A DNA stretch of 64,000 bases from contig CM017565.1 in NCBI GenBank assembly GCA_007844125.1, positions 12,700,618 through 12,764,617 on the forward strand, read 5' to 3'. A program made the position numbers and the translations under genes. This DNA comes from Sinonovacula constricta. Taxonomy: Eukaryota > Mollusca > Bivalvia > Cardiida > Solecurtidae. The notes beneath the pieces are model-generated. The model did no database searches. It had not been told where the DNA came from and saw only the letters and a program-made list of their open reading frames with translations. Every line of letters begins with the position of its first letter. Position 1 is the first letter of the stretch. Below are positions 48,993-61,744 of this stretch, one piece after another.

Positions 48993-50502
48993 AGTTGGAA
49001 ACTTATATAATTATCGTAAACAAATTAAATTTAAAACATGTTTGCCATACATAATTTGATTGTGCATGCACTAATAAAGCTGAAATATCACTATTACAGT
49101 CAGAGTTGTGTACAAACCTTGTCTTCAACTCTTATTTATTGTGATTCCGTTTCGTTCCGCAAAGTATAAATATCCCCTAGGATAATGATATTTAGCGGAA
49201 CGGAACGGAACGGAACAAGATTTGTAGCTGCCAACTTCCCTACATGAATCAGAGGTGGAGGACTAATGATGTCAGAATAAATGTCTTATCAAATCGGCAC
49301 GGAGAACATTGCCCGCCCAAGGATCGAACTTAGACACCGACGCTCAAACCTATTGATCTAAGCGGGTGGGTTGGAAAGCTTTATAATTATCGTAAACAAA
49401 TTCAATTTAAAAACATGTTTGCCATATAATTTGAATGTGCATGCACTAATAAAGCTGAAATATTACTATTACAGTCAGCATTGTGTACAAACCATGTCTT
49501 CAACTCTATTTATTGTGATTCCGTTTCGTTCCGCAAAGTATAAATATCCCCTAGGATAATGATATTTAGCGGAACGGAACAAGATTTGTTATTCAATATC
49601 CATTTCCTCCTTTATAATGCTTGTATAAACTTCACATAAAAATAATCATTCATGATGCATAAACAAAATCGCAGGCTACCTATCATGCTAATGAAGACTC
49701 GTCACTTTTAGAAATCACAACATATAAATAAAATACAGAAATGTGGAGACTATAACACCGTTTTCAACAGTATTTCAGTTATGTAACGATGGGCAGTTAT
49801 ATATAATTTGTAATTACATGCACTAATAAAGCTGAAATATCACTATTACAGTCAGAGTTGTGTACAAACCTTGTCTTCAACTCTTATTTATTGTGATTCC
49901 GTTTCGTTCCGCAAAGTATAAATATCCCCTAGGATAATGATATTTAGCGGAACGGAACGGAACAAGATTTGTAGCTGCCAACTTCCCTACATGAATCAGA
50001 GGTGGAGGACTAATGATGTCAGAATAAATGTCTTATCAAATCGGCACGGAGAACATTGCCCGCCCAAGGATCGAACTTAGACACCGACGCTCAAACCTAT
50101 TGATCTAAGCGGGTGGGTTGGAAAGCTTTATAATTATCGTAAACAAATTCAATTTAAAAACATGTTTGCCATATAATTTGAATGTGCATGCACTAATAAA
50201 GCTGAAATATTACTATTACAGTCAGCATTGTGTACAAACCATATCTTCAACTCTATTTATTGTGATTCCGTTTCGTTCCGCAAAGTATAAATATCCCCTA
50301 GGATAATGATATTTAGCGGAACGGAACGGAACAAGATTTGTTATTCAATATCCATTTCCTCCTTTATAATGCTTGTATATACTTCACATATAAATAATCA
50401 TTCATGATGCATAAACAAAATCGCAGGCTACCTATCATGCTAATGAAGACTCGTCACTTTTAGAAATCACAACATATAAATAAAATACAGAAATGTGGAA
50501 AC

Positions 50503-50750
50503 TATAACACCGTTTTAAACAGTATTTCAGTTATGTAACGATGGGCAGTTAACCTAAACAGTGTTCCTGGATTCTGTACCCGTACTTATCTGTTCTCCAC
50601 AAGTAACTGCCAACTTTTCCACATGAATCAGAGGCGGGGGACAAATGATGTCAGACTAAATGTCTTATCAAATCGGCACGGAGAACATTGCCCGCCCAAG
50701 GATCGAACTTAGACACCGACGCTCCTTTCTACTGATTTAAGCGGGCGAGT
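50503..50750 (-). mobile_element. tRNA-derived SINE, second left-arm copy
   Basis: Near-identical to 48752-48992, including the diverged head (TACTGATTTAAGCGGGCGAG on the plus strand). The shared head changes show it was copied as part of the arm module, not by a fresh insertion. Confidence 0.72.
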
Positions 50751-51500
50751 TGGAAACTTATATAATTATCGTAAACAAATTAAATTTAAAACATGTTTGC
50801 CATACATAATTTGATTGTGCATGCACTAATAAAGCTGAAATATCACTATTAAAGGCAGCGTTGTGTACAAACCACGTCGTCAACTCTATAAATTGTGATT
50901 CCGTTTCGTTCCGCAAAGTATAAATATCCCCTAGGATAATGATATTTAGCGGAACGGAACGGAACAAGATTTGTTATTCAATATCCATTTCCTCCTTTAT
51001 AATGCTTGTATAAACTTCACATATAAATAATCATTCATGATGTATAAACAAAATCGCAGGCTACCTGTCATGCTAATGAAGACTCGTCACTTTTAGAAAT
51101 CACAACATATAAATAAAATAAAGAAATGTGGAAACTATAACACCGTTTTCAACAGTAGTTCAGTTATGTAACGATGGACAGTTAACCTAAACAGTGTTCC
51201 TGAATTCTGTACCCGTAGTTACCTGTTCTCCACAAGTAACTGCCAACTTCCCCACATGAATCAGAGGTGGAGGACGAATGATGTCACACACAATAATTGT
51301 TATTTATGATGAATTTCCTCCTTTATAATGCTTGTATAAAATTCACTTATAAATAATCATTCATGATGCATAAACGAAATAGCAGGCTACCTATCCTGCT
51401 AATGAAGACTCGTCACTTTGTTTATGAAATGACAACATATAAATCAAATACAGAAATGTGGAAACTATCTTATTATTATACACAAATTAAATTTGAGAAC

Positions 51501-51613
<113 letters not shown>

Positions 51614-52206
51614 GTAATTACATGCACTAATAAAGCTGAAATATCACTATTACAGTCAGAGTTGTGTAAAAACCTGGTGGAGGTGGAGGACGAATGATGT
51701 CACACACAATGTGTTATCAAATCGGCACTGAGAAAATGGCACATATACATGTTCTCAAATTTAATTTGTGTATAATAATACGATAGTTTCCACATTTCTG
51801 TATTTGATTTATATGTTGTCATTTCATAAACGAAGTGACGAGTCTTCATTAGCAGGATAGGTAGCCTGCTATTTCGTTTATGCATCATGAATGATTATTT
51901 ATAAGTGAAGTTTATACAAGCATTATAAAGGAGGAAATTAGTCATAAATAACAATTATTAAATCTTGTTCCGTTCCGTTCCGCTAAATATCATTATCCTA
52001 GGGGATATTTATACTTTGCGGAACGAAACGGAATCACAATAAATAGTATTGAAGACATGGTTCGTACACAACGCTGACTGTATACCACCTCAAATATTTT
52101 ATAAGTCCATTGACATATGGCTTTGAAACGTTGCACACTTGTTCTCCATCATAATCCCAACATGTTGTTAAATTTAATTTGTTTACTATAATAATATAGT
52201 TTCCAA

Positions 52207-52472
52207 CCCGCACACTTAGATCTGTAGGTAAGAGCGCCGGTCTTCGGATTGCAGAGTCGCAAGCCGTTCGATCCTCGGGCGGGCCATTTTCTCTGTGCCG
52301 ATTTGATAACACATTGTGTGTGACATCATTCGTCCTCCACCTCTGATACATGTGGGGAAGTTGGCAGTTACTTGTGGAGAACAGGTAAGTACGTGTACAT
52401 AATCCAGGAACACTGTTTAGGTTAACTGCCCATCGTTACATAACTGAAATACCGTTGAAAACGGTGTTATAG
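52207..52472 (+). mobile_element. tRNA-derived SINE, best-preserved copy
   Basis: The head contains TTAGATCTGTAGGTAAGAGC (A-box-like) and CCGTTCGATCCTCGGGCGGG (B-box; GTTCGATCC), with an intervening GTCTTCGGATTGCAGAGTCG like a tRNA anticodon and variable region. The body runs CGATTTGATAACACATTGTG, CCTCCACCTCTGATACATGT, GGAGAACAGGTAAGTACGTG, CAGGAACACTGTTTAGGTTA and ends near AACGGTGTTATAG. This copy has the most tRNA-like head, so it may be closest to the founding insertion or a separate one. Confidence 0.8.
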
Positions 52473-52859
52473 TTTCCACGTTTCTGTATTTTATTTATAT
52501 GTTGTGATTTCTAAAAGTGACGAGTCTTTATTAGCATGATAGGTAGCCTGCGATTTTGTTTATGCATCATGAATGATTATTTATATGTGAAGTTTATACA
52601 AGCATTATAAAGGAGGAAATGGATATTGAATAACAAATCTTGTTCCGTTCCGTTCCGCTAAATATCATTATCCTAGGGGATATTTATACTTTGCGGAACG
52701 AAACGGAATCACAATAAATAGAGTTGAAGACATGATTTGTACACAATGCTGACTGTAATAGTAATATTTCAGCTTTATTAGTGCATGCACATTCAAATTA
52801 TATGGCAAACATGTTTTTAAATTGAATTTGTTTACGATAATTATAAAGCTTTCCAACCC

Positions 52860-53005
52860 ACCCGCTTAGATCAATAGGTTTGAGCGTCGGTGTCTAAGTT
52901 CGATCCTTGGGCGGGCAATGTTCTCCGTGCCGATTTGATAAGACATTTATTCTGACATCATTAGTCCTCCACCTCTGATTCATGTAGGGAAGTTGGCAGC
53001 TACAA
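52860..53005 (+). mobile_element. 5'-end SINE piece inside right-arm module (repeated)
   Basis: Head and first part of the body (GTTCGATCCTTGGGCGGGCA ... GGGAAGTTGGCAGCTACAAA), cut off at the junction with a hairpin core. Equivalent pieces recur at about 54030-54175, 55188-55333 and 56356-56500 on this strand and, inverted, at about 47470-47612, 48215-48360, 49224-49368 and 49972-50116. Confidence 0.8.
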
Positions 53006-53190
53006 ATCTTGTTCCGTTCCGTTCCGTTCCGTTCCGCTAAATATCATTATCCTAGGGGATATTTATACTTTGCGGAACGAAACGGAATCACAATAAATAA
53101 GAGTTGAAGACAAGGTTTGTACACAACTCTGACTGTAATAGTGATATTTCAGCTTTATTAGTGCATGTAATTACAAATTATATATATAAA

Positions 53191-53195
<5 letters not shown>

Positions 53196-53276
<81 letters not shown>
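53196..53276. repeat. (TA)n run, right-arm module
   Basis: One of four right-arm TA runs (others at about 54362-54436, 55518-55602 and 56688-56762), each between TTGTAATTACAT-complement and ACATGTTCTCAAATTT flanks. Left-arm modules at the matching site have only TATATATAA, so the runs expanded or contracted after module duplication. Confidence 0.95.
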
Positions 53277-53278
<2 letters not shown>

Positions 53279-53484
53279 GTTCTCAAATTTAATTTGTGTA
53301 TAATAATAAGATAGTTTCCACATTTCTGTATTTGATTTATATGTTGTCATTTCATAAACAAAGTGACGAGTCTTCATTAGCAGGATAGGTAGCCTGCTAT
53401 TTCGTTTATGCATCATGAATGATTATTTATAAGTGAAGTTTATACAAGCATTATAAAGGAGGAAATTCATCATAAATAACAATT

Positions 53485-53645
53485 ATTGTGTGTGACATCA
53501 TTCGTCCTCCACCTCTGATTCATGTGGGGAAGTTGGCAGTTACTTGTGGAGAACAGGTAAGTACGGGTACAGAATCCAGGAACACTGTTTAGGTTAACTG
53601 CCCATCGTTACATAACTGAAATACTGTTTAAAACGGTGTTATAGT
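53485..53645 (+). mobile_element. 3'-part SINE piece inside right-arm module (repeated)
   Basis: The body and tail part of the SINE from TGTGACATCATTCGTCCTCC to AACGGTGTTATAG, without a head. Equivalent pieces lie at about 54646-54805 and 55814-55970, and inverted at about 51140-51290. Confidence 0.75.
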
Positions 53646-54357
53646 TTCCACGTTTCTGTATTTTATTTATATGTTGTGATTTCTAAAAGTGACGAGTCTT
53701 TATTAGCATGATAGGTAGCCTGCGATTTTGTTTATGCATCATGAATGATTATTTATATGTGAAGTTTATACAAGCATTATAAAGGAGGAAATGGATATTG
53801 AATAACAAATCTTGTTCCGTTCCGTTCCGCTAAATATCATTATCCTAGGGGATATTTATACTTTGCGGAACGAAACGGAATCACAATAAATAGAGTTGAA
53901 GACATGGTTTGTACACAATGCTGACTGTAATAGTAATATTTCAGCTTTATTAGTGCATGCACATTCAAATTATATGGCAAACATGTTTTTAAATTGAATT
54001 TGTTTACGATAATTATAAAGCTTTCCAACCCACCCGCTTAGATCAATAGGTTTGAGCGTCGGTGTCTAAGTTCGATCCTTGGGCGGGCAATGTTCTCCGT
54101 GCCGATTTGATAAGACATTTAGTCTGACATCATTAGTCCTCCACCTCTGATTCATGTAGGGAAGTTGGCAGCTACAAATCTTGTTCCGTTCCGTTCCGTT
54201 CCGCTAAATATCATTATCCTAGGGGATATTTATACTTTGCGGAACGAAACGGAATCACAATAAATAAGAGTTGAAGACAAGGTTTGTACACAACTCTGAC
54301 TGTAATAGTAATATTTCAGCTTTATTAGTGCATGTAATTACAAATTATATATATAAA

Positions 54358-54437
<80 letters not shown>

Positions 54438-55516
54438 GTTCTCAAATTTAATTTGTGTATAATAATAAGATAGTTTCCACATTTCTGTATTTGATTTATA
54501 TGTTGTCATTTCATAAACAAAGTGACGAGTCTTCATTAGCAGGATAGGTGGCCTGCTATTTCGTTTATGCATCATGAATGATTATTTATAAGTGAAGTTT
54601 ATACAAGCATTATAAAGGAGGAAATTCATCATAAATAACAATTATTGTGTGTGACATCATTCGTCCTCCACCTCTGATTCATGTGGGGAAGTTGGCAGTT
54701 ACTTATGGAGAACAGGTAAGTACGGGTACAGAATCCAGGAACACTGTTTAGGTTAACTGCCCATCGTTACATAACTGAAATACTGTTGAAAACGGTGTTA
54801 TAGTTTCCACATTTCTGTATTTTATTTATATGTTGTGATTTCTAAAAGTGACGAGTCTTTATTAGCATGATAGGTAGCCTGCGATTTTGTTTATGCATCA
54901 TGAATGATTATTTATATGTGAAGTTTATACAAGCATTATAAAGGAGGAAATGGATATTGAATAACAAATCTTGTTCCGTTCCGTTCCGCTAAATATCATT
55001 ATCCTAGGGGATATTTATACTTTGCGGAACGAAACGGAATCACAATAAATAGAGTTGAAGACATGGTTTGTACACAATGCTGACTGTAATAGTAATATTT
55101 CAGCTTTATTAGTGCATGCACATTCAAATTATATGGCAAACATGTTTTTAAATTGAATTTGTTTACGATAATTATAAAGCTTTCCAACCCACCCGCTTAG
55201 ATCAATAGGTTTGAGCGTCGGTGTCTAAGTTCGATCCTTGGGCGGGCAATGTTCTCCGTGCCGATTTGATAAGACATTTATTCTGACATCATTAGTCCTC
55301 CACCTCTGATTCATGTAGGGAAGTTGGCAGCTACAAATCTTGTTCCGTTCCGTTCCGTTCCGCTAAATATCATTATCCTAGGGGATATTTATACTTTGCG
55401 GAACGAAACGGAATCACAATAAATAAGAGTTGAAGACAAGGTTTGTACACAACTCTGACTGTAATAGTGATATTTCAGCTTTATTAGTGCATGTAATTAC
55501 AAATTATATATATAAA

Positions 55517-55604
<88 letters not shown>

Positions 55605-56682
55605 GTTCTCAAATTTAATTTGTGTATAATAATAAGATAGTTTCCACATTTCTGTATTTGATTTATATGTTGTCATTTCATAAACAAAGTGACGAGTCTT
55701 CATTAGCAGGATAGGTGGCCTGCTATTTCGTTTATGCATCATGAATGATTATTTATAAGTGAAGTTTATACAAGCATTATAAAGGAGGAAATTCATCATA
55801 AATAACAATTATTGTGTGTGACATCATTCGTCCTCCACCTCTAATTCATGTGGGGAAGTTGGCAGTTACTTATGGAGAACAGGTAAGTACGGGTACAGAA
55901 TCCAGGAACACTGTTTAGGTTAACTGCCCATCGTTACATAACTGAAATACTGTTGAAAACGGTGTTATAGTTTCCACATTTCTGTATTTTATTTATATGT
56001 TGTGATTTCTAAAAGTGACGAGTCTTTATTAGCATGATGGGTAGCCTGCGATTTTGTTTATGCATCATGAATGATTATTTATATGTGAAGTTTATACAAG
56101 CATTATAAAGGAGGAAATGGATATTGAATAACAAATCTTGTTCCGTTCCGTTCCGCTAAATATCATTATCCTAGGGGATATTTATACTTTGCGGAACGAA
56201 ACGGAATCACAATAAATAGAGTTGAAGACATGGTTTGTACACAATGCTGACTGTAATAGTAATATTTCAGCTTTATTAGTGCATGCACATTCAAATTATA
56301 TGGCAAACATGTTTTTAAATTGAATTTGTTTACGATAATTATAAAGCTTTCCAACCCACCCGCTTAGATCAATAGGTTTGAGCGTCGGTGTCTAAGTTCG
56401 ATCCTTGGGCGGGCAATGTTCTCCGTGCCGATTTGATAAGACATTTAGTCTGACATCATTAGTCCTCCACCTCTGATTCATGTAGGGAAGTTGGCAGCTA
56501 CAAATCTTGTTCCGTTCCGTTCCGTTCCGCTAAATATCATTATCCTAGGGGATATTTATACTTTGCGGAACGAAACGGAATCACAATAAATAAGAGTTGA
56601 AGACAAGGTTTGTACACAACTCTGACTGTAATAGTGATATTTCAGCTTTATTAGTGCATGTAATTACAAATTATATATATAA

Positions 56683-56764
<82 letters not shown>

Positions 56765-57277
56765 GTTCTCAAATTTAATTTGTGTATAATCATAAGATAG
56801 TTTCCACATTTCTGTATTTGATTTATATGTTGTCATTTCATAAACAAAGTGACGAGTCTTCATTAGCAGGATAGGTAGCCTGCTATTTCGTTTATGCATC
56901 ATGAATGATTATTTATAAGTGAAGTTTATACAAGCATTATAAAGGAGGAAATTCATCATAAATAACAATTATTAAATCTTGTTCCGTTCCGTTCCGCTAA
57001 ATATCATTATCCTAGGGGATATTTATACTTTGCGGAACGAAACGGAACAACTGTTTGCAGTCCCGAAGATTTTATATAAATAATGTCCATTTAGAAGTAG
57101 GTATTCAGATGGTTCAGTTCGAAAAAGCCCTAGATCGACTGTTCGCTAGGCAGTTTCAATATTTCATTATTTTTATTTAATATATTTACAAATTAGTAAA
57201 AAAATTGCTGTGCCCCGTGTGGTGCCTCAATGTTTGTTCCGTTCCGTTTCGTTCCGTTCCGCAAAGTATAAATAGCC

Positions 57278-57286
57278 TAAATGGTG
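57278..57286. repeat. right target-site duplication TAAATGGTG
   Basis: Exact copy of 46797-46805, directly after CCGCAAAGTATAAATAGCC. Confidence 0.9.
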
Positions 57287-57732
57287 CAGCCTTTGTCACG
57301 AACCACTGAAGGCCAGTAATGGTTTAAACTTGTTTTTAGCTCACTTCAAGTCAAAGTATCTAACATTAAGTTTTCTATTTCTCGGATGGCTGTCGTTTTC
57401 ATGCGTCAGATATCGCGTGTATTTCTTGTTAAAAACATAAACTTAACAACATATAGTACTTTGCATCAATGCTTTACTTGTATACTGTTTTGCTCGATTT
57501 AACACAGGCATTGTATTTTTCTCTTAAAGGTGTGTATTATGTGTGGCGAGGCTAATGTGAAAGAAATACTTTTCTACCCTGTGAATATGACCATAATACA
57601 GGATTCGTAATAACAATGATTAGAGTAGATTTATAGTCAGCATACATTTATTTTATAATGCTTCCCAGATATAGATCGATGTGCTGACCACGGTTAAATA
57701 TACTGAACCATGACTTGCTTACAGTGTTGCCT

Positions 57733-58240
57733 TTAAAGGTGGCTTGCGACAGTTTGAATCAACACTATTTTCATTAAAAACTTAATAAACTATTGTTACC
57801 TGAACAGAACTTGCAAAACGCTGTTTATTGATGTCCTACATCTGTCTGAATAGTGAACCATGATGCCTCAATCAACATTACAAACATGCATTTCTTATCT
57901 GAGACACGCTGCATAGTAAGCTATTTTTAAACAAACAAAAATCAACAGCATGTGACTACTTACGTTTTAGTTCATCCACGTCATCCGCTGTGACGCCGAT
58001 GTCTAATTTTAGCAGGAATCCCAATCGCTCTTATTTATAGATTTGAAAGAATGAACATTTTAAGTGTTGATTACCAAGTTTTACTGCCCTAGAGATACTT
58101 TTGAAAATCGTCAAAACTTAGACTCAAGTATGTTGTTGTTGTTTTTTCTTTCCTACATAAATCATGCACAAGTACCCCAAACAGAGGTCAGCTATTGTTA
58201 TATATACAGATAAAGGCTAGCTGTAGGATGCCACCTTTAA
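57733..58240. mobile_element. TTAA-flanked MITE-like element, about 508 bp
   Basis: It starts TTAAAGGTGGCTTGCGACAG and ends with the inverted ATGCCACCTTTAA, so both ends read TTAA plus AGGTGGC. The left part matches 35393-35605; the complement of the right part (CAATAGCTGACCTCTGTTTG) matches 63866-63960. The TTAA flanks suggest a piggyBac-like non-autonomous element (inference). It encloses the candidate exon at 57964-58029. Confidence 0.55.
57964..58029 (-). CDS. RGS22: alternative upstream exon candidate of the RGS22-like gene
   Basis: On the minus strand an AG (AATCTATAAATAAG) is followed by an open RLGFLLKLDIGVTADDVDEL K, then donor GTAAGT. One base carries over; with exon 2 it gives DELKHQERQELNEL in frame. 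Against it: the pyrimidine tract is weak, it lies inside a MITE-like element, and splicing would span 27 kb of repeats. It competes with the 10-nt start exon at 44859/42917. It could be an alternative first exon, an exonised transposon or chance. Confidence 0.35.
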
Positions 58241-58869
58241 TACAACTGTCGGTAGTTTTCCTTTAACGTGATCTGTTGCTTTCCACTGTACATGTAACAA
58301 CTGTCAACCAAGCTAACGATCTTCCAATTCTCTAGCGCACTTCCATCCGCAAACGCAGTTATCGTTTGTTACTCTAACAGCAACTGTTACACCTCCTTGT
58401 CAACTTCTATCATCCCATCTTGTCGTCATTTTATAGATTAATAATATCGATTAATATTAGTTTACATCTAGACTTTAAATGACATAAAAATTAGGAGGAA
58501 ATACTTTATTCTAATTATATTATTTTAAGCCCCCCACCTTATTATGTGTAGTTTTTCATAAATGTATTTCCCCAGAACATACTATTACACGTTTACAAGT
58601 TTATTTATACTCTCAACACCTATACAGAAGATGTGATGTGAGATACAATAGTACAACAATAAATTGAACCAGGCTGTGTAATGATGACAAAACAAGGTTA
58701 AGAGAAGAGTAGAAATAATAATAGCTACAGAATGTCACGTTAAAGGTAGTACACTATTGATATCGACAAAAACATTTAACTCAATACAACAGAAATGTCG
58801 TAAGGATTGGCGAGCTACATCCATCTAGGAAATCTCAAAAGTTTTCAGAACAATTAGCATACATTTGAA

Positions 58870-59706
58870 AGAAATTTCAAAGTTACATTGGAAGTTGTAA
58901 CCCATGTGAATTACTGATTGTTTGCAGAACAATATTAAAAAACTTACTCAATCTTAGTAATTTGCTCTGATTATTCTCACACATAATATGTTTAAAAGAT
59001 ATGATGTTTGCAAGTCTGGACCTAACAAATGGAATTATGAGCTTTCTTTATCTCGTACAGTAGGAACATTGGAAAAGGTAGTGAAACTAATCTTCTACAT
59101 AATTTAAATCACATAATGTGCAGTTCCGGTGTTGATGTTGAACCCCGTGCCAACGCCCTCTTTCAATTGGCAAGTGATTATTAGAGAGTCGGAAATTTAT
59201 ACATGACTGTAAATTATATCCTGATAATTATAGATAATGCTTGGCTATTCCATATTGACTTAAACCACATTCGTTTAAAATAGATCTGACATTTCTTAAG
59301 CATGCATAATTATTCAACATTATTATTGGAATCTCATTTATCATTATATTATAAACAGTGGAAGAAAGGGTATGATAATTACTCGCAAGCTTATGCCAAT
59401 ATGCAGTAAAATGCTACGTTTCTTTTTGGCAATTGAAAGCGGGAAACGCCCTAAGTCACCAAATGACATAACATGTGGAGCACTTATCTTGATGTTCAAA
59501 ATGTGTTTAAAAAAAAAACACAGTGAGGACCTTTTCAATAATTTCTAACGTCCCAAAACCCCAAATCTCACAAGCATATAGCAAAACGGGAAGTACGACA
59601 CAATCAGAAAGTTTAATTTGGCAATCTATGGGTAGACATAAATTACAAATTTTAGTGTGGCCTACAAGCTGAACTATTCGTTTAAAACAAATGTATACAT
59701 GCATAC
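58870..59706 (-). mobile_element. LINE reverse-transcriptase C-terminal fragment
   Basis: On the minus strand, in broken frames: CLPIDCQIKLSDCVVLPVLL then YACEIWGFGTLEIIEKVL, then FKHILNIKISAPHVMSFGDL then GRFPLSIAKK, then NHLPIERGRW with CTLC (zinc-knuckle-like), then FHYLFQCSYCTR. This is the same domain order as the LINE at 1-1268 but a different, more decayed copy, lacking the catalytic core. Confidence 0.75.
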
Positions 59707-59709
59707 ACG

Positions 59710-60975
59710 CATGTACACACTAGCAAACGTGAAAGGAAACTCTACAGATTGACCGATAATTCAATAAGTCACTGCCAATTTGGTAATCAGTCGACTCTCA
59801 CACATCTACTAAAAAATGTCCGCAGACAGTGGTGCACCAGATTTATTTGACATTTTCTTAAATTGACAGTCACTAAACAATTTATAAATCTATCGATAGA
59901 CAATTGACAACAATTACAATTTGCACACGCAAACATGTGACGCTGATCCATGTAGGATGGAAAGTTGGCAGGGGCGTGCCTGAGCTTACTCACATACGTA
60001 CGTGCGACAGCGTTTACTTGCTTCTAGAAATTGAAAAAAAAAAAAAAAAGAGAAAAACCGCCAAAAAGCGAATTAAAATCGTCATCTAACCCGGGTTACC
60101 AGTTAGTTGTCTTCATGATTTAAATCCGTGTAATTTAAGTCTTTTCCTGAATTCTACAAATTCTTCTGCAATCCTACTTGACGTATTTCTGTCTCTTCCT
60201 GCGGTAAGACAATTCTTGGTACTGATACAGTGAGAGTACCCTCACAGAATGCATCTACGGCGTTTTATGTGCGTTCTATGTGGAAAAACTTCCGGGGTGT
60301 GTGTGTGTGTGTGGGGGGGGGGGGGGCATGTTCCCGGGCCTCACTTGGAATAGTGCGTATACTCAGAAGTCGACTAGACACGCCCCTGGTCGAGTATAAA
60401 TAACAATATAACCTAGTTAAGCCTTAAAAAACTAGTTAACTCGAGCCATTGGTATCTCGGCTACCCCAACTTTGGTTTTCTATAATAAATGTTAGTTTAA
60501 AAATCGACATGATTGCGGTAATTACTTTACTTTTCCAGTAATAAGAACCTACGTAGGCCTATATATATAATATATAAAAAATACATTTAAAGCAAGTGTA
60601 AAGTTTACAAAAGCGTTAATTATCAACGATACCGGTCATTCAACGCGACATTTAGGCTATCTGTATTCATATTTCCTTATAAATATCAGCTATTTAGCCT
60701 ATAGATCTAGTGAACTGTGATACGAGGAAAAATGTGTGACCTTCACCTTTGGATAATAGAGTTATACATATTATATATAGGCTACCGAAGCTCAACAAAT
60801 ACACGCGCTTCGACTGACTTCCCAAAATAAACATACAGCTAAGTGTCATCGGGAACCACGGGGACCACACTTCTGTTGCTGCTACAACAATAGATCGCTT
60901 GCGCGTGAGGCTCCATCACAACATTGTAAACAGTCACATTTGACTTCAAACGAATTGAATTCATTGATCACCTTC
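59710..60975. other. intergenic stretch, no gene recognised
   Basis: AT-rich apart from a GT run followed by a G run (about 60297-60327). A somewhat GC-richer part at about 60840-60930 precedes the possible plus-strand exon. No minus-strand exon with both splice sites was found. Confidence 0.45.
60297..60327. repeat. (GT)n followed by poly-G
   Basis: TGTGTGTGTGTGTG runs directly into 14 G residues. The G tract could form a quadruplex with neighbouring G runs. Confidence 0.95.
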
Positions 60976-60978
60976 AAA

Positions 60979-61037
60979 ATGATGACTTCCAACAACATTT
61001 TCTGCAGGCAGATGAGCGGTATGCAGTATTATCAAGG
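60979..61037 (+). CDS. possible first exon of a plus-strand gene, very uncertain
   Basis: ATGATG opens a frame MMTSNNIFCRQMSGMQYYQ that ends at AAGG|GTAAGA, a good donor. The upstream CTTCAAA context is acceptable, and the Arg/Ser, acid-free composition could be a mitochondrial presequence. In another frame the same bases read FIDHLQNDDFQQHFLQADER then YAVLSR up to the same donor, which looks equally protein-like but has no start. No following exon was recognised. Confidence 0.2.
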
Positions 61038-61744
61038 GTAAGAGACTATGTGTAATTACTTTGCGCGTTTTGTCGCTAGTCTTCGATTTTATGATCCAGC
61101 GGATTCATGAAGGTTAATGTATTCCAAGTCGCGAAAACCCATGACATATGTGGGGGCGTTTTTTCACAGTAAACAAAGCATATAAAAATAAACTTGTTTC
61201 CGTAATATTTTGGCAATATTGGCGATTGTCTTAATAAATACAGACGCAGATTAGTTTTCAGGTCAAGAATATGTATATAACTTTTTAATTTCCTGCGAAA
61301 ATAGTTTTATTCTTGTATCGATTTTGGGCTCCGTTTTCTCTTTTAAGTATTATTCTTCGTATTCTGCTGTAGAATTATTCTCGAAGTAAAACCAGTTTCA
61401 TCCCAATAGTCCTAATGCCATCTTATTCTTTCCTCATTATCACATATGGTCTCATGATTGCTTTTCAAAATGAGAAATTACACTTGTCTCATTTCCTTCA
61501 TTTTCCTTTATTTCGACAACCTCAAGTTCCTTCTCTTATCTTCAGTGCTTCTTTTTTCACATCATTCATTCTTTCTTTCTCAACCACCATTTCTGTCTTT
61601 TTCAAGTTTTGTGTGCTGTCTTTCACATTTATCCTTTTTTTTTATTCTATTCTGCCTTATTATGTTTTATGTAATGGTCCCATTTTTTTTTCTTTATCAA
61701 GATTTCTTTTTCATAGTAGGTCAACATCACTAAGTCTCTCTCCA

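Larger units (their letters stand above)
47024..50964 (+). repeat. ten end-like hairpin cores in the left arm
   Basis: Each core reads TTCCGTTTCGTTCCGC, AAAGTATAAATATCCCCTAGG, ATAATGATATTTAGCGGAAC with one to three further GGAAC units. They start near 47032, 47395, 47765, 48148, 48511, 49146, 49519, 49888, 50267 and 50900. Each is an imperfect palindrome, and its left half matches the element's right terminus (TTCCGCAAAGTATAAATA). Spacing alternates about 360-385 and 633 bp. Confidence 0.93.
51960..57044 (-). repeat. ten end-like hairpin cores in the right arm
   Basis: Inverted copies of the left-arm core (GCTAAATATCATTATCCTAG, GGGATATTTATACTTTGCGG, AACGAAACGGAAT) start near 51963, 52640, 53008, 53812, 54180, 54973, 55343, 56138, 56506 and 56976. 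Spacing alternates about 369 and 680-800 bp; the larger spacing reflects modules carrying (TA)n runs. The number of GGAAC units varies from two to four. Confidence 0.93.
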
